Part shown: positions 1-10,745 of the stretch, piece by piece
How positions within the stretch are numbered: position 1 is the first letter of the stretch
How the letters are laid out: every line of letters starts with the position of its first letter
Assembly (NCBI GenBank): GCA_947498775.1
Contig: CANMLL010000009.1
Span: 173,036 to 237,035 of the forward strand
DNA length: 64,000 bases
Source: an uncultured Aquimarina sp.
Lineage (GTDB): Bacteria; Bacteroidota; Bacteroidia; Flavobacteriales; Flavobacteriaceae
Reading direction: 5' to 3'
Notes under the pieces: model-generated
The model's database searches: none
What the model saw: only the letters and a program-made list of their open reading frames with translations
What the model was told of the DNA's origin: nothing
Program-made: the position numbers and the translations under genes

Positions 1-1
1 A

Positions 2-3000
2 TTTTCTGCAAATTATAGATTTAGTACGAATCCAGATTTCGCTCAAACTGCAGATTACTTAACGCCTTTTGAAGAAGATGGAAATGTATATCGATTTAGG
101 TTTACAGAAACAAACCTGCCGGTGTCATTAGGTACTCCCTTTACTATATATGTTAGGGACCGGGCAACTGGCGCAGGTTGTGTAGCCCAAGGGGGCACTA
201 CCGTTAACGAAAAAGTTGAAATCGAAGCTGCCGTTACTGCAACAGACCCTCCATGTTTTAATGAAAATGGTACCATAAATGTTGATGTCACCGCGGGTGA
301 ATCTCCCTTTACCTTCTTGATAGATGGTACTGCTGCTATTCCTACTACAACGCCAGGAACAGGAGATGGTCTTGGTAGGTATACCTTTGCTGTTGATCCG
401 GTTACGAATCCTAATCCTGCAGTAACCATACAAAATGGAGGTATTTCTTGTGATGAAGTAAAAGACCCTCTTACTTTTAATGTACCTAGAGAAATCATAT
501 TGACTTTAGGAGATATTACACAACTAGAATGTACGACAACACCACCATCTGGTGCCATAGAGATAAGAGATATAACAGGAGGCTCAGGAACGTATGAATA
601 TAGTATAGATGATAATAGTGCAACAGCAACGTTTATTCCTGCACCGGCAACACCATTTACGATTCCAAATATAGAAGGAGAAGGAGCACATGTAATATAT
701 GTAAGAAATGTTGTAGCTACTACGCTACCCGCCACACCAAATTGCCAAGTGAGTGAAGACTTTAGTTTCGATCCTTTACGTAGTGTCGAATCGGTAACTG
801 CTACACCTACTGGTTCTGATTGTGCCGCGCAAACCACTAATGTAACGCTCTCGGCAGAACCAGCATTACCATCAGGTGTTTCATATACATTTACCGTAAC
901 TCCGGCAGCACCGGTTACAGCGGGTGTTTATACATTAAATAACGAAACCCCGTATACGATTGTTGCAACAAGACCAGATAGCAATTGTACCGCACAGACC
1001 GTATTCACCCCACCAAATATTGATATAGCAACCATTACAGATCGACGACAAACGAGTGCAGTATCTTGTAATGGAGGCAATGATGGTGTATTTCAATTTA
1101 CGGTAGGTAATGGTAGTACTACCAATCCGGTAACTACATTCGATTATACAATCACAAGACCAGCATCAGGTACTGTACCTGCATTAAATATTACTGTGCC
1201 TAACAATACAACGAACCCCGTAACCATAACTGGGTCTGCTACCACACCAATTATAGCAGGTACATATACCATTACCATCACCGATAGAAGTTTAGGTGCT
1301 GGTTCTACAGGATGTACCGATACCAAAACCGTTGTAATTACCGAGCCAGATCCTATAACGTTTACACCTAATGTTGATCAAAGGACGTGTACCAATAATG
1401 TAGTTTCTGTTGTTGATGTAGAAGGAGGCAATGGCCCGATTTACAATTATACCTTATTCGACAACGGAGGTACTGCTGTTGGTCCAACAAGACCAAGCAC
1501 CGAAGTATACGAGAATGTACCAAATGATAATGGATATACTATTACCGTAACCGATACAGATGGTTGTCCTCAAACTTCAGCTCCTTTTGATATCATTCAG
1601 TTAACCTCCCCTGTTATCGCAGAAGGAACAGGAACGCCCACAGATTATTGTTTAAGTGGAGATGGAGAGGTAAGTTTTACTGTAGATGTAACCACTCTGG
1701 GTACGGGAGCACATAGCTATACCTTAACAAGAGATGGAGCGTTATTCATAGGTTCGACTAACATTAATTTAACACCCCCTGTTTCATTTACAACAACGCC
1801 ACCCCCTGCATTAACACAAGCGGGAACCTATCAGTTTACTGTTACAGATGAAAAAGGTTGTTTCGATACCATAGATTTTATAATTAATGAGCCTATCGAA
1901 TTATCGGCTCCATTAGTCGATAATATTAGATGTAATACATCTGGCGACCCTACAGATCCCTATCAAAACGGAGAAATATCTTTTAGTTTTGTTAACGGTT
2001 ATGTACCCACTCCTCCGGCTATTTATACCATTGAAGGTTTCAGAGATGGAATATCGATTGGAACAGTAGCCTCTGGAGCAGGACCTACATTCCCCAATTT
2101 CCAGACGATACAACCCGGAATATATACGTTCAGAATCACAGATGGTAGAGGTTGTGAATCGGTCTTGACAGATCCTGTTCAGCTTTCTATACCTGTTGAC
2201 CCAACTTATGATGATGCTCCTGCTTTGGCTTTAAATTGTTTTGGAGACACAGGAACGGTAGAAATTAATTTTGATGCTCCTAATTTGGGTGATTTCGAAT
2301 TTGCTTATCCAGGTTTAACAACCACTACTGTAGGAAGTACATTACTACAAATTCCTAACCAAGGGGCAGGTACGTATAATTATACTTTTACTAATACAGT
2401 AACAGGTTGTGTATATCCGGGAACTGCTACGGTTACGACTCCTGATGAATTAGTAAACACCAATCCGTCACCTGTTACAGATATTACATGTAGCGGTGAT
2501 CCGGCTATTGGTAATATTTTAGGTAGAATTTCGCTGACGTTTGACGGAGGTACCCCTTCGGCAAATGCTTCATCCTATACTTACTCTGTGACAAGAGATG
2601 GAGTTGCCTTTGGTATTACGCCTACATTTTTTCCTGCTCCTGACGAAGATAGAGTAGATTTTGAAAATCTGGATTTTGGATTTTATATAATTACAGTTAC
2701 AGATGGAAACATGTGTGAATATACATTTGGTCCTTTCGAAGTTAGAGATGCGGTAGATGAACTTAATTTTGAAGAGAGAACAGTTGTCGCTAGTTGTGCT
2801 GCTGGTCCTACATTAGATATCTACGTTACTGATGGGTCTGGAGTTAATCCAAACACAGGCACCTTGGATGGTTTTGCATACCAAATAGTAGGTAGTGGAA
2901 ACCCACCTGCTCCTTTGGATGACTCTGCACCTGATGAACCAATTTTATATCCAACACCAACACCAGGTATTGTCAATGATCAAAGAATTACTGCACCTGA

Positions 3001-6000
3001 TATTGAGTTTGGTAATATATATATTATAAGAATTATTGACCTAGGTACTAATTGTACGTACGAGAGAGAAGTGAAAGTTGTTTCACCTGCCGCACCAAGT
3101 ATAACTTTGGTCACTATTACTCCAGAGCAATGTGAAAACGCTGACGATGGTTCCATAATTTTTGAAGTGAATAATTATTCACCAGATCCTGTAGATATTA
3201 CGTGGGAAATATTTAGAAGGGGATCAACACCTTTTGATCCGCCGGTACGTAGCGATACTCAAACGTTAAACGGAGGAGCTGTTGATATCGACAGTAGTAG
3301 TCCTACAGAAGGTCTTGAGCCTGGACAATATTTTATTAGAGTAGAAGAAGTGACAGGGCTAAGACTATGTGCAGCAGTTTCTGGATTTTTTACCATAGAT
3401 CCAGCAACACCAAAACGTATGGAGGCAGGAACACCATCTACAGCTAATTGTAATGATCCTAATTCTAGGGTAATTATGACTACTAACGGAGGTAATCCGT
3501 TTACCGCGGGTACAACAGATGGATATAGATATTTAAGAGTTGATGATGACCCAGGAAGCCCTGGTAATCCGGATCCAGCGGGAGTTCCTTCAGATCCTAC
3601 TATTATTGGTGAATTTGTGTTTACCGACAATACAATAGATCTTGGAACAGTGGATAATATAACATACCACATATATTCTGTAGATGCTAATGGATGTGTT
3701 AGTGGACCAATAGCTGTAGTTGCTGATGTGGCTCCAGCACCAGGAGTTTCCTTACCACCTTTTGTAGATGATGCGTGTACATACGATAACAACTATACCT
3801 TTGATGCAACGGCGTCTGCTCAAACAGTACTTGTGCAACCATCAGGAACCTTAACTTTTGCGATTGATGATGCTAATGATCCAGCCGATACACCTAGAGT
3901 ATTTACAAGTAATCCGGCAACTCCAAGAACAATAGAGCTTACGGTAACATCTGGTGGAAGATATAGAGTAGTAGTTACCGATGGTAATGGATGTACCGAA
4001 GAAGCTTTTATAGATGTTTTTGATCCATTAGAGTTTTCAGCAAGTTTCACTACGCCACCAATTTGTGCTGCAGCTGATGGTACTATAGAAACGACACTAG
4101 ATTCTGGTACTCCAGAAGGTACTTTATCTTACGAATTATTAGATAATACAGGTACAGCTACTGGAAACGTTACAGGAGCCAGTACAGGAACTTTTACAGG
4201 TGTTGCTCCAGGAAGTTACATTGTAGAGATTACAGATCCTGATCGAGGGCCAGGTGCAGGATGTTCTTTTAGAGCTCCGGTAAGCATCGAGGCTCCTATA
4301 CAGCCCGATATCGATACTACAACAGGAGTAACAAACGCAAGTTGTAATAGTGCAACACCAACTTCTGGCACTCCGCCCGATGACGGAACACAAAATGGTC
4401 GTATTGAAGTAAGTTTGGTAGGAGGTTTGGATCCTACGGCTACTTATCAATATGCTATAGTATCGTCAACCCCGCCAGGAATTACAAGACCATTACAAAG
4501 CAGTAATATCTTTAACAACTTGCCGGCAAGAGATTACTTAGTACGTGTAGAAGCTGTAGAACCTAATGGACCAGGAACCACAGATGATGTGCTATGTTTT
4601 ATTGAAGAAACATATACGGTTGGTGAAGCACCGGCTATTGTACTTGGAACTCCAGCGGTCACATCATTTAGCTGTAATACAACAGATAATAGTGAACAGT
4701 TCCCTACAATCACGATACAAGTTTCTGGAGGAACGCTTACGGCAGGGGGTAGTTATCGAGTGTCGTATACACGACCAGCACCGCTAACACCAATTGTTGA
4801 TGAGGTTGTTGTTGATGCAGATGCTGCAGCAGGGATACAGTTTCGAACAAGTGCCACTGTAGAAGGTATTTATAATTTTACCTTTAAGGATAGCAATAAT
4901 TGCGAACAAAGCACTTCGGCGACAGTACTACCATTTAATAGGTTGACTAATGAATCTGTTGAGGTTACTGCACCTGGGATTACTTGTTCGGCTTCAGAAG
5001 AAGTTACGGTTTCTGTTGAGGGAGGAACAACCGGAGATACCTTTACGTTTGCAGAAATTACAGGAACAGGACTATCTCAAACAGGTATTACGTTCGATAA
5101 TGACGCATCTTCACCTGAGTTAGAAACTGAGGTTGTATTTACATTACCCAATCCTGCAGATGAAACGCGCACCTATCGATTCAGAATTACAAATGACAAT
5201 ACAGGTTGTTATGTAGAGATTGGTCATATTGTAGAGCAGGTTGATTTCTTAGAAGTGGTAGCAGAACAATTATCACCAGAGACGTGTTTTGACGATGCAG
5301 ACGGAGTGATACGTATTACGGTTTCAGGGTATAGATTTGTTGACACTGCAGGAACAACTATCCTTGGAGGAGATATTACCTATACGATCATCGATCCCGC
5401 TACCGGTCTAGAAGTGGTTGATGGTTTAGGAGGCCCAATCGCAGGATCGAGTGGTACGTTACCTATGTCAGGTGTAGAAACACAAACTTTTGATCTACCA
5501 TTTGGAGCTGCACAGGGTAGTTATATTGTGCAAATAGCACAAGTAGGTAATCCTTTATGTAGCGAAGAAGATCCTGTAATTATACAAGGACCAAACGAAC
5601 TAGAATTGATCCTACCACCATTTATTGTAACAACATGTGCACTTGATGATGGAGCATTTACGGCATCAACAAATGGAGCGCAAGGTACCGTAGACTATAG
5701 AATTGTAGAAACAGGAGCGACTTCAACAAACGGAACATTTACAGGATTGGCACCTATAAATCCCACAACTCCTGCTATTTATACGGTTATTGCCAGAGAT
5801 ACGTTTATAGATGGAACTGGAGCGACTGCTTTTTGCGAAGACTCTGAAACCATAGAGGTGCGCCCACCGGTAGACGATCTTAATATAGATAATATTGCTC
5901 CTGTTGGGGTGACTTGTAACGGAAGTACCGATGGTAGTATTAGCGTAACAGTTTCTGGTACGAACAGACCATTTAGATACACCATTACGCCTGTTGTCTC

Positions 6001-8182
6001 TTTAACACCGTTGGTATTAGGTACAGAGACCGATAGACAAGACAGTAGTGTCTTCAATTTATTATCTCCCGGCGATTATATTATAAATGTTTATGATAGT
6101 GCAGGATGTTCTAGAGCAACATCACCACCAGTTAATATTTCAGAGCCAGATCCTATTACTGCGATGATAGATAATATAACACCTACCGATTGTAGAACTT
6201 CCTCATCAGATGTAAGAGTTGTTGTTACTGCACCTAGCTTTACTGCACCTTTTATCGTAGAAGCAAGAGACGTAACACTTAGAGATGGGGTCTCAACACC
6301 TAGCAACCCTATACTTCCAGCAGATAGAGATCGTCTAGTAGCCTCGTTGGCTACCGATGCATCTGGAGTAGTAACTTTTCCTGGATTGCCAGAAGGTATT
6401 TATGAGTTTTTTGCCATAAGTGGAACATGTAACTCAGACAGAACACCGGCCATAATAATCGATGCTCCCGATCAGGTTGAAGCGGAACTAAATCTTGATA
6501 ACATTGTTATTGTATGTTTTGGAGAAGCTACAGGGTCTGTAGATTTAAACTCGATAATGGGTGGTTTAGGAAGTTATGTGTACAACCTTGATGTTACACC
6601 TATTGATGGTTCTGCACCGTTTACGCTAGGACCACAAGGAGATCCATTCTTTAATAATCTTGCTGCTGGTGATTATGTATATCGCATCGAAAGTGTGCCT
6701 GGCTCTGGGTGTGAGTTATCACTCCCATTTCAAATCACGCAACCCGATACCCCTTTTGAAGCAGAAGCAGTTCCCACTAATATTACCTGTAATGGAGAGA
6801 ATGATGGTTCCATAACAGTAACTGCTTCAGGAGGCTATACAACCAACCCTTATAGGTACTCCTTATTTAATAGTGCCGGAGAAAGAGTTTTTGAATTTGT
6901 ATCTGACGAGGCTGATAATGTGATTGGTAGTCATGTATTCGAAGACTTAGCACAAGATCTTACGGGTTATACCGTGATAGCCGAAGACGGTGAAGGTTGT
7001 ACGGTTACAATTAATCCAGTGATTATTGTAGAGCCAGCTCCAATATTAATTGATATTGTAGCAACCACAGCCGAAGTTTGTGCTGGAGATTCTGATGGAA
7101 CAGCAACCTTCTCAATAACAGGAGGTACAGCGAACCCTGACCCTACTCAACCAACGTATACATGGAGTATTAATGGAATTGATTTTATGCCGGTAACTGA
7201 TCCTACAAATCTATTTGTTGAAGATCTTCCTGCAGGCACAAATACACTTTATATTAGAGATTTTAATGGTGTAGCCTGTGAGACTCCAAGAGAGTTTATA
7301 ATCGACCCAGGAGTAGAGCTAGAGGCAGCATTAGAAGAACGATTAATTTGCCCTGTTTGGAGTGATCCTTTAGCAGATCAGGTTCCGACAATCATTACGC
7401 CTCAGATATATGAAGTAGAGTTCAATGTTTCACCAGAGACAGAATCATTAGGTGTTATCTATAGATTAGTAAGAACCGATGGTTCTACCGGACCCGCAGA
7501 GTATTCTGGGTTCCAGCGTGTTTTTGAAGTTACTCCTGGTATGTACGATGCCATTATGTTATTTGAAATGTGTGAAAGAACAGTAGGAACCATAGAAGTT
7601 CCAGTATACATACCATTAGATGTACCTGTAGTGCAAATGACGGGTAATCCCCAGGATCCTAATGAGTATGAGATCCTAGCTACAGGCGGAAATAGACTGG
7701 AAAGCGATCCGTTCTATACGTTCTTTGTGGCATTGTTAGAAGATGGAGGTACGGTAAATGATATTCAGTATCCTTTAGAAGTTGAAGATAACAGATTTGC
7801 TATTCGAGAGACCGGAGATTATTTGATACGAGTAATTGATGCAAGCGGTTGTGAGGTATCTGTGATTTTGAACCTTACGTATATTAATATTCGTATTCCA
7901 AATTACTTTACACCAGATGACCCTAATGGGACTCCTGAAGAGAGATTCTGGTATCCAAGACAGATTACACCAAATATTGATGATCCTTTCTTCTTTGAAA
8001 ACATGGACGTAAAGGTTTTTGATAGATACGGTAGAATGTTAGCAGAGTTTAAAGGAGATCAGCAAGGATGGGATGGATTATACCAAGGAAAACAGCTTCC
8101 ATCTGGAGATTATTGGTTTACTATTATTCTGAATGATGTTGATAGTAGAGAGTTTACCGGCCACTTTACTTTATATAGATAA
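2..8182 (+). CDS. SprB-like giant repeat adhesin, T9SS type B sorting domain (5' end outside window)
   Basis: Reading frame is open from base 2, so the gene begins before the window; the GTG at 122 is internal. About 2726 residues are visible. They consist of roughly 25 Cys-containing immunoglobulin-like repeats of about 95-100 residues, each opening with a motif such as TCNGENDGSITVTASGG, the signature of SprB repeats. The last ~95 residues (from 7888) carry the gliding-motility-associated C-terminal domain: NYFTPDDPNG, then KVFDRYGRMLAEF, GWDGLYQGKQLPSGDYWF and a terminal TGHFTLYR. In the family this domain directs export through the type IX secretion system and surface attachment. SprB of Flavobacterium johnsoniae is a mobile surface adhesin for gliding. 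The downstream SprF-like gene supports an SprB-type role; adhesion to a specific surface or glycan cannot be read from sequence. Confidence 0.93.
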   Translation, partial: FSANYRFSTNPDFAQTADYLTPFEEDGNVYRFRFTETNLPVSLGTPFTIYVRDRATGAGCVAQGGTTVNEKVEIEAAVTATDPPCFNENGTINVDVTAGESPFTFLIDGTAAIPTTTPGTGDGLGRYTFAVDPVTNPNPAVTIQNGGISCDEVKDPLTFNVPREIILTLGDITQLECTTTPPSGAIEIRDITGGSGTYEYSIDDNSATATFIPAPATPFTIPNIEGEGAHVIYVRNVVATTLPATPNCQVSEDFSFDPLRSVESVTATPTGSDCAAQTTNVTLSAEPALPSGVSYTFTVTPAAPVTAGVYTLNNETPYTIVATRPDSNCTAQTVFTPPNIDIATITDRRQTSAVSCNGGNDGVFQFTVGNGSTTNPVTTFDYTITRPASGTVPALNITVPNNTTNPVTITGSATTPIIAGTYTITITDRSLGAGSTGCTDTKTVVITEPDPITFTPNVDQRTCTNNVVSVVDVEGGNGPIYNYTLFDNGGTAVGPTRPSTEVYENVPNDNGYTITVTDTDGCPQTSAPFDIIQLTSPVIAEGTGTPTDYCLSGDGEVSFTVDVTTLGTGAHSYTLTRDGALFIGSTNINLTPPVSFTTTPPPALTQAGTYQFTVTDEKGCFDTIDFIINEPIELSAPLVDNIRCNTSGDPTDPYQNGEISFSFVNGYVPTPPAIYTIEGFRDGISIGTVASGAGPTFPNFQTIQPGIYTFRITDGRGCESVLTDPVQLSIPVDPTYDDAPALALNCFGDTGTVEINFDAPNLGDFEFAYPGLTTTTVGSTLLQIPNQGAGTYNYTFTNTVTGCVYPGTATVTTPDELVNTNPSPVTDITCSGDPAIGNILGRISLTFDGGTPSANASSYTYSVTRDGVAFGITPTFFPAPDEDRVDFENLDFGFYIITVTDGNMCEYTFGPFEVRDAVDELNFEERTVVASCAAGPTLDIYVTDGSGVNPNTGTLDGFAYQIVGSGNPPAPLDDSAPDEPILYPTPTPGIVNDQRITAPDIEFGNIYIIRIIDLGTNCTYEREVKVVSPAAPSITLVTITPEQCENADDGSIIFEVNNYSPDPVDITWEIFRRGSTPFDPPVRSDTQTLNGGAVDIDSSSPTEGLEPGQYFIRVEEVTGLRLCAAVSGFFTIDPATPKRMEAGTPSTANCNDPNSRVIMTTNGGNPFTAGTTDGYRYLRVDDDPGSPGNPDPAGVPSDPTIIGEFVFTDNTIDLGTVDNITYHIYSVDANGCVSGPIAVVADVAPAPGVSLPPFVDDACTYDNNYTFDATASAQTVLVQPSGTLTFAIDDANDPADTPRVFTSNPATPRTIELTVTSGGRYRVVVTDGNGCTEEAFIDVFDPLEFSASFTTPPICAAADGTIETTLDSGTPEGTLSYELLDNTGTATGNVTGASTGTFTGVAPGSYIVEITDPDRGPGAGCSFRAPVSIEAPIQPDIDTTTGVTNASCNSATPTSGTPPDDGTQNGRIEVSLVGGLDPTATYQYAIVSSTPPGITRPLQSSNIFNNLPARDYLVRVEAVEPNGPGTTDDVLCFIEETYTVGEAPAIVLGTPAVTSFSCNTTDNSEQFPTITIQVSGGTLTAGGSYRVSYTRPAPLTPIVDEVVVDADAAAGIQFRTSATVEGIYNFTFKDSNNCEQSTSATVLPFNRLTNESVEVTAPGITCSASEEVTVSVEGGTTGDTFTFAEITGTGLSQTGITFDNDASSPELETEVVFTLPNPADETRTYRFRITNDNTGCYVEIGHIVEQVDFLEVVAEQLSPETCFDDADGVIRITVSGYRFVDTAGTTILGGDITYTIIDPATGLEVVDGLGGPIAGSSGTLPMSGVETQTFDLPFGAAQGSYIVQIAQVGNPLCSEEDPVIIQGPNELELILPPFIVTTCALDDGAFTASTNGAQGTVDYRIVETGATSTNGTFTGLAPINPTTPAIYTVIARDTFIDGTGATAFCEDSETIEVRPPVDDLNIDNIAPVGVTCNGSTDGSISVTVSGTNRPFRYTITPVVSLTPLVLGTETDRQDSSVFNLLSPGDYIINVYDSAGCSRATSPPVNISEPDPITAMIDNITPTDCRTSSSDVRVVVTAPSFTAPFIVEARDVTLRDGVSTPSNPILPADRDRLVASLATDASGVVTFPGLPEGIYEFFAISGTCNSDRTPAIIIDAPDQVEAELNLDNIVIVCFGEATGSVDLNSIMGGLGSYVYNLDVTPIDGSAPFTLGPQGDPFFNNLAAGDYVYRIESVPGSGCELSLPFQITQPDTPFEAEAVPTNITCNGENDGSITVTASGGYTTNPYRYSLFNSAGERVFEFVSDEADNVIGSHVFEDLAQDLTGYTVIAEDGEGCTVTINPVIIVEPAPILIDIVATTAEVCAGDSDGTATFSITGGTANPDPTQPTYTWSINGIDFMPVTDPTNLFVEDLPAGTNTLYIRDFNGVACETPREFIIDPGVELEAALEERLICPVWSDPLADQVPTIITPQIYEVEFNVSPETESLGVIYRLVRTDGSTGPAEYSGFQRVFEVTPGMYDAIMLFEMCERTVGTIEVPVYIPLDVPVVQMTGNPQDPNEYEILATGGNRLESDPFYTFFVALLEDGGTVNDIQYPLEVEDNRFAIRETGDYLIRVIDASGCEVSVILNLTYINIRIPNYFTPDDPNGTPEERFWYPRQITPNIDDPFFFENMDVKVFDRYGRMLAEFKGDQQGWDGLYQGKQLPSGDYWFTIILNDVDSREFTGHFTLYR

Positions 8183-8275
8183 TATATAGAGTATAAGAGA
8201 GTTATAAAACAATATGGACAAAGCCAAATGACAGAGAAAGAAAAAAAGTCAATGGTCTGTAATTTTAAATGTTAG

Positions 8276-9232
8276 ATGAAGAAATATATTGTAATATTCA
8301 GTCTGTTTGCAAGTTATTGCACTTTTGCACAGGAGTTTTTTGCTCCTGTACAAAACCAATATATCGCAGATAACCCATATTTAATATCCTCTGCATATGC
8401 AGGTATTGGAGATTGTTGGCAGATCAGGGCTTCGGGCTTTGAGCAGTGGGTAAGTATTGAAGATTCACCAGGCACCCAGTCCTTGTCTATCGATGGTAGG
8501 ATTTCTGATCGATCTGGTGTAGGAGCCATCTTGTTTAATGATCAAAATGGTTTTACAACCCAAAAGGGTATTCAGATGTCTTTTGCGCACCACCTAACGC
8601 TAAGTGAGTATAGTAATCAATACCTCTCTTTTGGTATCAGCTATAAGTTTACACAGTTCGGGATTGACACTTCAGAATTTAATAATGGAGATCCAAATTC
8701 ACCTGTTAACCCTGGATTGGCAGATATTACTGTAAATGATTCGAACTTTGATATTGCAATGCTATATCGATTAGGAAGGTTCTTTTTAAGTGCCAATGCA
8801 GTAAACTTGTTACAAAAAGAGATCGATGATTTTAATCCAACCGAACCCTCATCGATACAGAACTATTATATTTATACCGGATATACGTTTTATCACAGAT
8901 TTAGTGATTTAGAAATAGAACCGTCTATTTTGTATCAAAATTTTGCAGCAGATGGACGGTCTACTACGGATATTAATCTTAAAGTCCGCAAGATGTATCG
9001 CCAGGATTATCTATGGGCCGGAATTAGTTTAAGATCATTAGTTGATCAAGATTTTAAGCCACTTTCTATATCACCAATGGTCGGAATCAAAAAATCGAAC
9101 TTCTATGTGGCGTACGGATATCAGGTTAATGTAAATGAAGTACTTCAACCTACTACATCTGCAGGATCTCATATGATAACCCTTGGACTTGACTTTGGAT
9201 GTAGACAAAGTAAGTGTGGATGTACTTACTAA
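8276..9232 (+). CDS. PorP/SprF family type IX secretion membrane protein
   Basis: 318 residues. The N-terminus (MKKYIVIFSLFASYCTFAQ) is a Sec signal peptide followed by the motif FAPVQNQYIADNPYLISSAYAG, typical of the PorP/SprF family start, where small outer-membrane beta-barrels begin with a 'yl.NP..iNPA.AG'-type segment. Many alternating-hydrophobicity strands follow and the protein ends with a Cys-rich tail (CRQSKCGCTY). SprF-like proteins are needed for secretion or surface anchoring of their cognate SprB-like substrate and are commonly encoded just downstream. That is the arrangement here, 93 bp after the adhesin, probably co-transcribed. The family call is firm; pairing with the upstream adhesin is inferred from position. 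Confidence 0.9.
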   Translation: MKKYIVIFSLFASYCTFAQEFFAPVQNQYIADNPYLISSAYAGIGDCWQIRASGFEQWVSIEDSPGTQSLSIDGRISDRSGVGAILFNDQNGFTTQKGIQMSFAHHLTLSEYSNQYLSFGISYKFTQFGIDTSEFNNGDPNSPVNPGLADITVNDSNFDIAMLYRLGRFFLSANAVNLLQKEIDDFNPTEPSSIQNYYIYTGYTFYHRFSDLEIEPSILYQNFAADGRSTTDINLKVRKMYRQDYLWAGISLRSLVDQDFKPLSISPMVGIKKSNFYVAYGYQVNVNEVLQPTTSAGSHMITLGLDFGCRQSKCGCTY

Positions 9233-9331
9233 ATCGATAACCTCGAAGCAAGCTCACGAGGGATGCTTCTGAAACATTTTTTTGTTACCGGAGGCAACCC
9301 CCGGGGGAATTAAACTTTCTATGAGGGATTA
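9231..9331 (+). repeat. Dispersed structured intergenic element, copy 1
   Basis: A ~100-bp sequence that recurs in reverse orientation at 31419-31573. It contains GCAAGCTCACGAGG, GAAACATTTTTTT and CCCGGGG blocks and ends with CTATGAGGGATTA. The GAAGCA/TGCTTC and CCTCG/CGAGG arms can form competing hairpins, followed by a run of seven T on the plus strand, so it may terminate the sprF transcript. Relative to copy 2 it lacks about 50 bp between the CCCGGGG block and the CTATGAGGG block. Confidence 0.75.
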
Positions 9332-9536
9332 AATTAACTATTCTTGTTGATTAGGATTGATATTTCTTTTGAGAAACTATTGTAGTAAGAATTCATTTTG
9401 AACTTTTTTCACTTCCAGACAAAAAGTGTAAATAACTTTAGTCCCCAAAACAGTTAAGACCATATACTTTAGCGAACATCACTTTCGGGTACTGAAGCTG
9501 CAAACCACTTCCATAGTACCAATTCAGGTTAAAAAA
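9332..9536. other. Intergenic, nothing recognised beyond the repeat
   Basis: Remainder of the 304-bp gap between the convergent sprF-like and ATP-grasp genes. AT-rich, no ORF with coding character, no clear terminator for the minus-strand ATP-grasp gene. Confidence 0.5.
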
Positions 9537-10700
9537 TTACCAGGCTTTTTTTATGCGTTTTAAAAGCAGATTTTTTGTCCTGTCCAAGTATTTGTATAAG
9601 GTTGGAAACACGTCATAAACCACAAACCTAAATTGTGTATTGTTCATTATAAACTTCCTTTTTGCAAGAAAGAAAAAGTCTTTTTTAATTGTTTTTACAA
9701 AACCTTTTAGACTGAGATAAGATTCATATTTAGGTACGGGTTTAGAAAATTTGTATCCTAAAGTTTGTAGGATTAGTAAATGCGGAAAATTAACTCCCAT
9801 TAAACAAGAGGCATCTATCGAACTCCAGAATCTTGGATTTAGTTCTATGATCTTATACGTATTATCCTCTTCGTCATAGCGAAGATCCAGATGCGCTACT
9901 CCGTTCCACTTTAATGAGCCCACTAGTTTCTCTACAACCTCAAGCAATTTGGGATTATCCATGAACTCTAACCCAACTTGAGGAGCATAAGGGCTATCGC
10001 CTTGCAAATATCCTTTTTGAATAGTGTGCGCAATAATTTTCCCATCTTCTGCCAAAATACTACAGTCGATATCGTATCCTTTTATAAAATTTTGTATTAT
10101 TGTTGGTCTATTAGCGCTTTCATCTAGATATTTGGCAAGCTCGGGTTTGGTATCAAAGACTGCGATACCCATTCCTCCACCAAAACCTTCTAGTGGTTTT
10201 ACTATTACAGGAAATTTCATTGGTACAAAGAAGGTATTGGGTAATTCCTTTCCGGGAACATAAAGAAAGCTTTCCGGAACAAAAATATTATTTTCTTTAC
10301 AATAGGTTGCAAGTTCCCACTTATTAATAACCGTTGCAAATGCCTCTAGATCTGGTAAAGTAATTAGGCGATCGCACCCATGCAGCAACTTTTTATTCCT
10401 TATAATTCTGTGTATGCCTATCTCAAAAATGGGCATTATAATATCAATGTTGTGTTTTTGAACTTCAGCATTAATATTTTGTATCCATTTTTGATCATCT
10501 TTTGTGCTTGGATAATAAATAAATTTTGAGATATGTCTTGAAAACCTAACCGCATTATAATTAGAATTCGACATAACAAATAAAGAAATACCCGGTATTT
10601 GGCTAAGACAATTAACCACATAAATCAAAAGAACACTTTCTCCATCCGGGATTAATACGGAAATGCTCATTGGGTCAGAAATAGAATTTTTTCTGTGCAT
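9537..10700 (-). CDS. ATP-grasp domain carboxylate-amine/thiol ligase-like protein
   Basis: 387 residues. The central region has the ATP-grasp pattern: an ATP-binding lysine in PVIVKPLEGFGGGMGIAV (K168, glycine-rich loop 172-178), an acidic segment HLDLRYDEED near 270-279 and the metal-binding IIELNPRFWSS (E286, N288, R290). The N-terminal ~120 residues look like a pre-ATP-grasp Rossmann-like domain (SVLIPDGESVLL). This resembles stand-alone carbamoyl-phosphate-synthase-like ATP-grasp proteins that join a carboxylate to an amine; the substrate is unknown. A second Met at residue 11 (MSISVLIPDG, start base 10670) fits the domain start better than the first Met, so the true start is uncertain. 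It lies 45 bp downstream of the DoxX-like gene, probably in the same transcript. There is no biosynthetic cluster around it to suggest a product. Confidence 0.8.
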   Translation of the reverse strand: MHRKNSISDPMSISVLIPDGESVLLIYVVNCLSQIPGISLFVMSNSNYNAVRFSRHISKFIYYPSTKDDQKWIQNINAEVQKHNIDIIMPIFEIGIHRIIRNKKLLHGCDRLITLPDLEAFATVINKWELATYCKENNIFVPESFLYVPGKELPNTFFVPMKFPVIVKPLEGFGGGMGIAVFDTKPELAKYLDESANRPTIIQNFIKGYDIDCSILAEDGKIIAHTIQKGYLQGDSPYAPQVGLEFMDNPKLLEVVEKLVGSLKWNGVAHLDLRYDEEDNTYKIIELNPRFWSSIDASCLMGVNFPHLLILQTLGYKFSKPVPKYESYLSLKGFVKTIKKDFFFLAKRKFIMNNTQFRFVVYDVFPTLYKYLDRTKNLLLKRIKKAW

Positions 10701-10745
10701 ATAATTTATAAAATCTTAAAACCCTCTTCTTTAGCCTCTATCCCT

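Noticed and set aside
122..124. GTG at 122 as start of the SprB-like gene
   Set aside because: The frame is open to base 2 with the same repeat character; the gene starts outside the window.
55..837. Long minus-strand frame of 260 codons opposite the adhesin
   Set aside because: Shadow of the SprB-like frame; low-complexity Ser/Val/Pro-rich translation, no start context and the plus-strand repeats are clear.
3259..3792. Minus-strand frame of 177 codons
   Set aside because: Antisense to the same SprB-like repeats; no recognisable domain.
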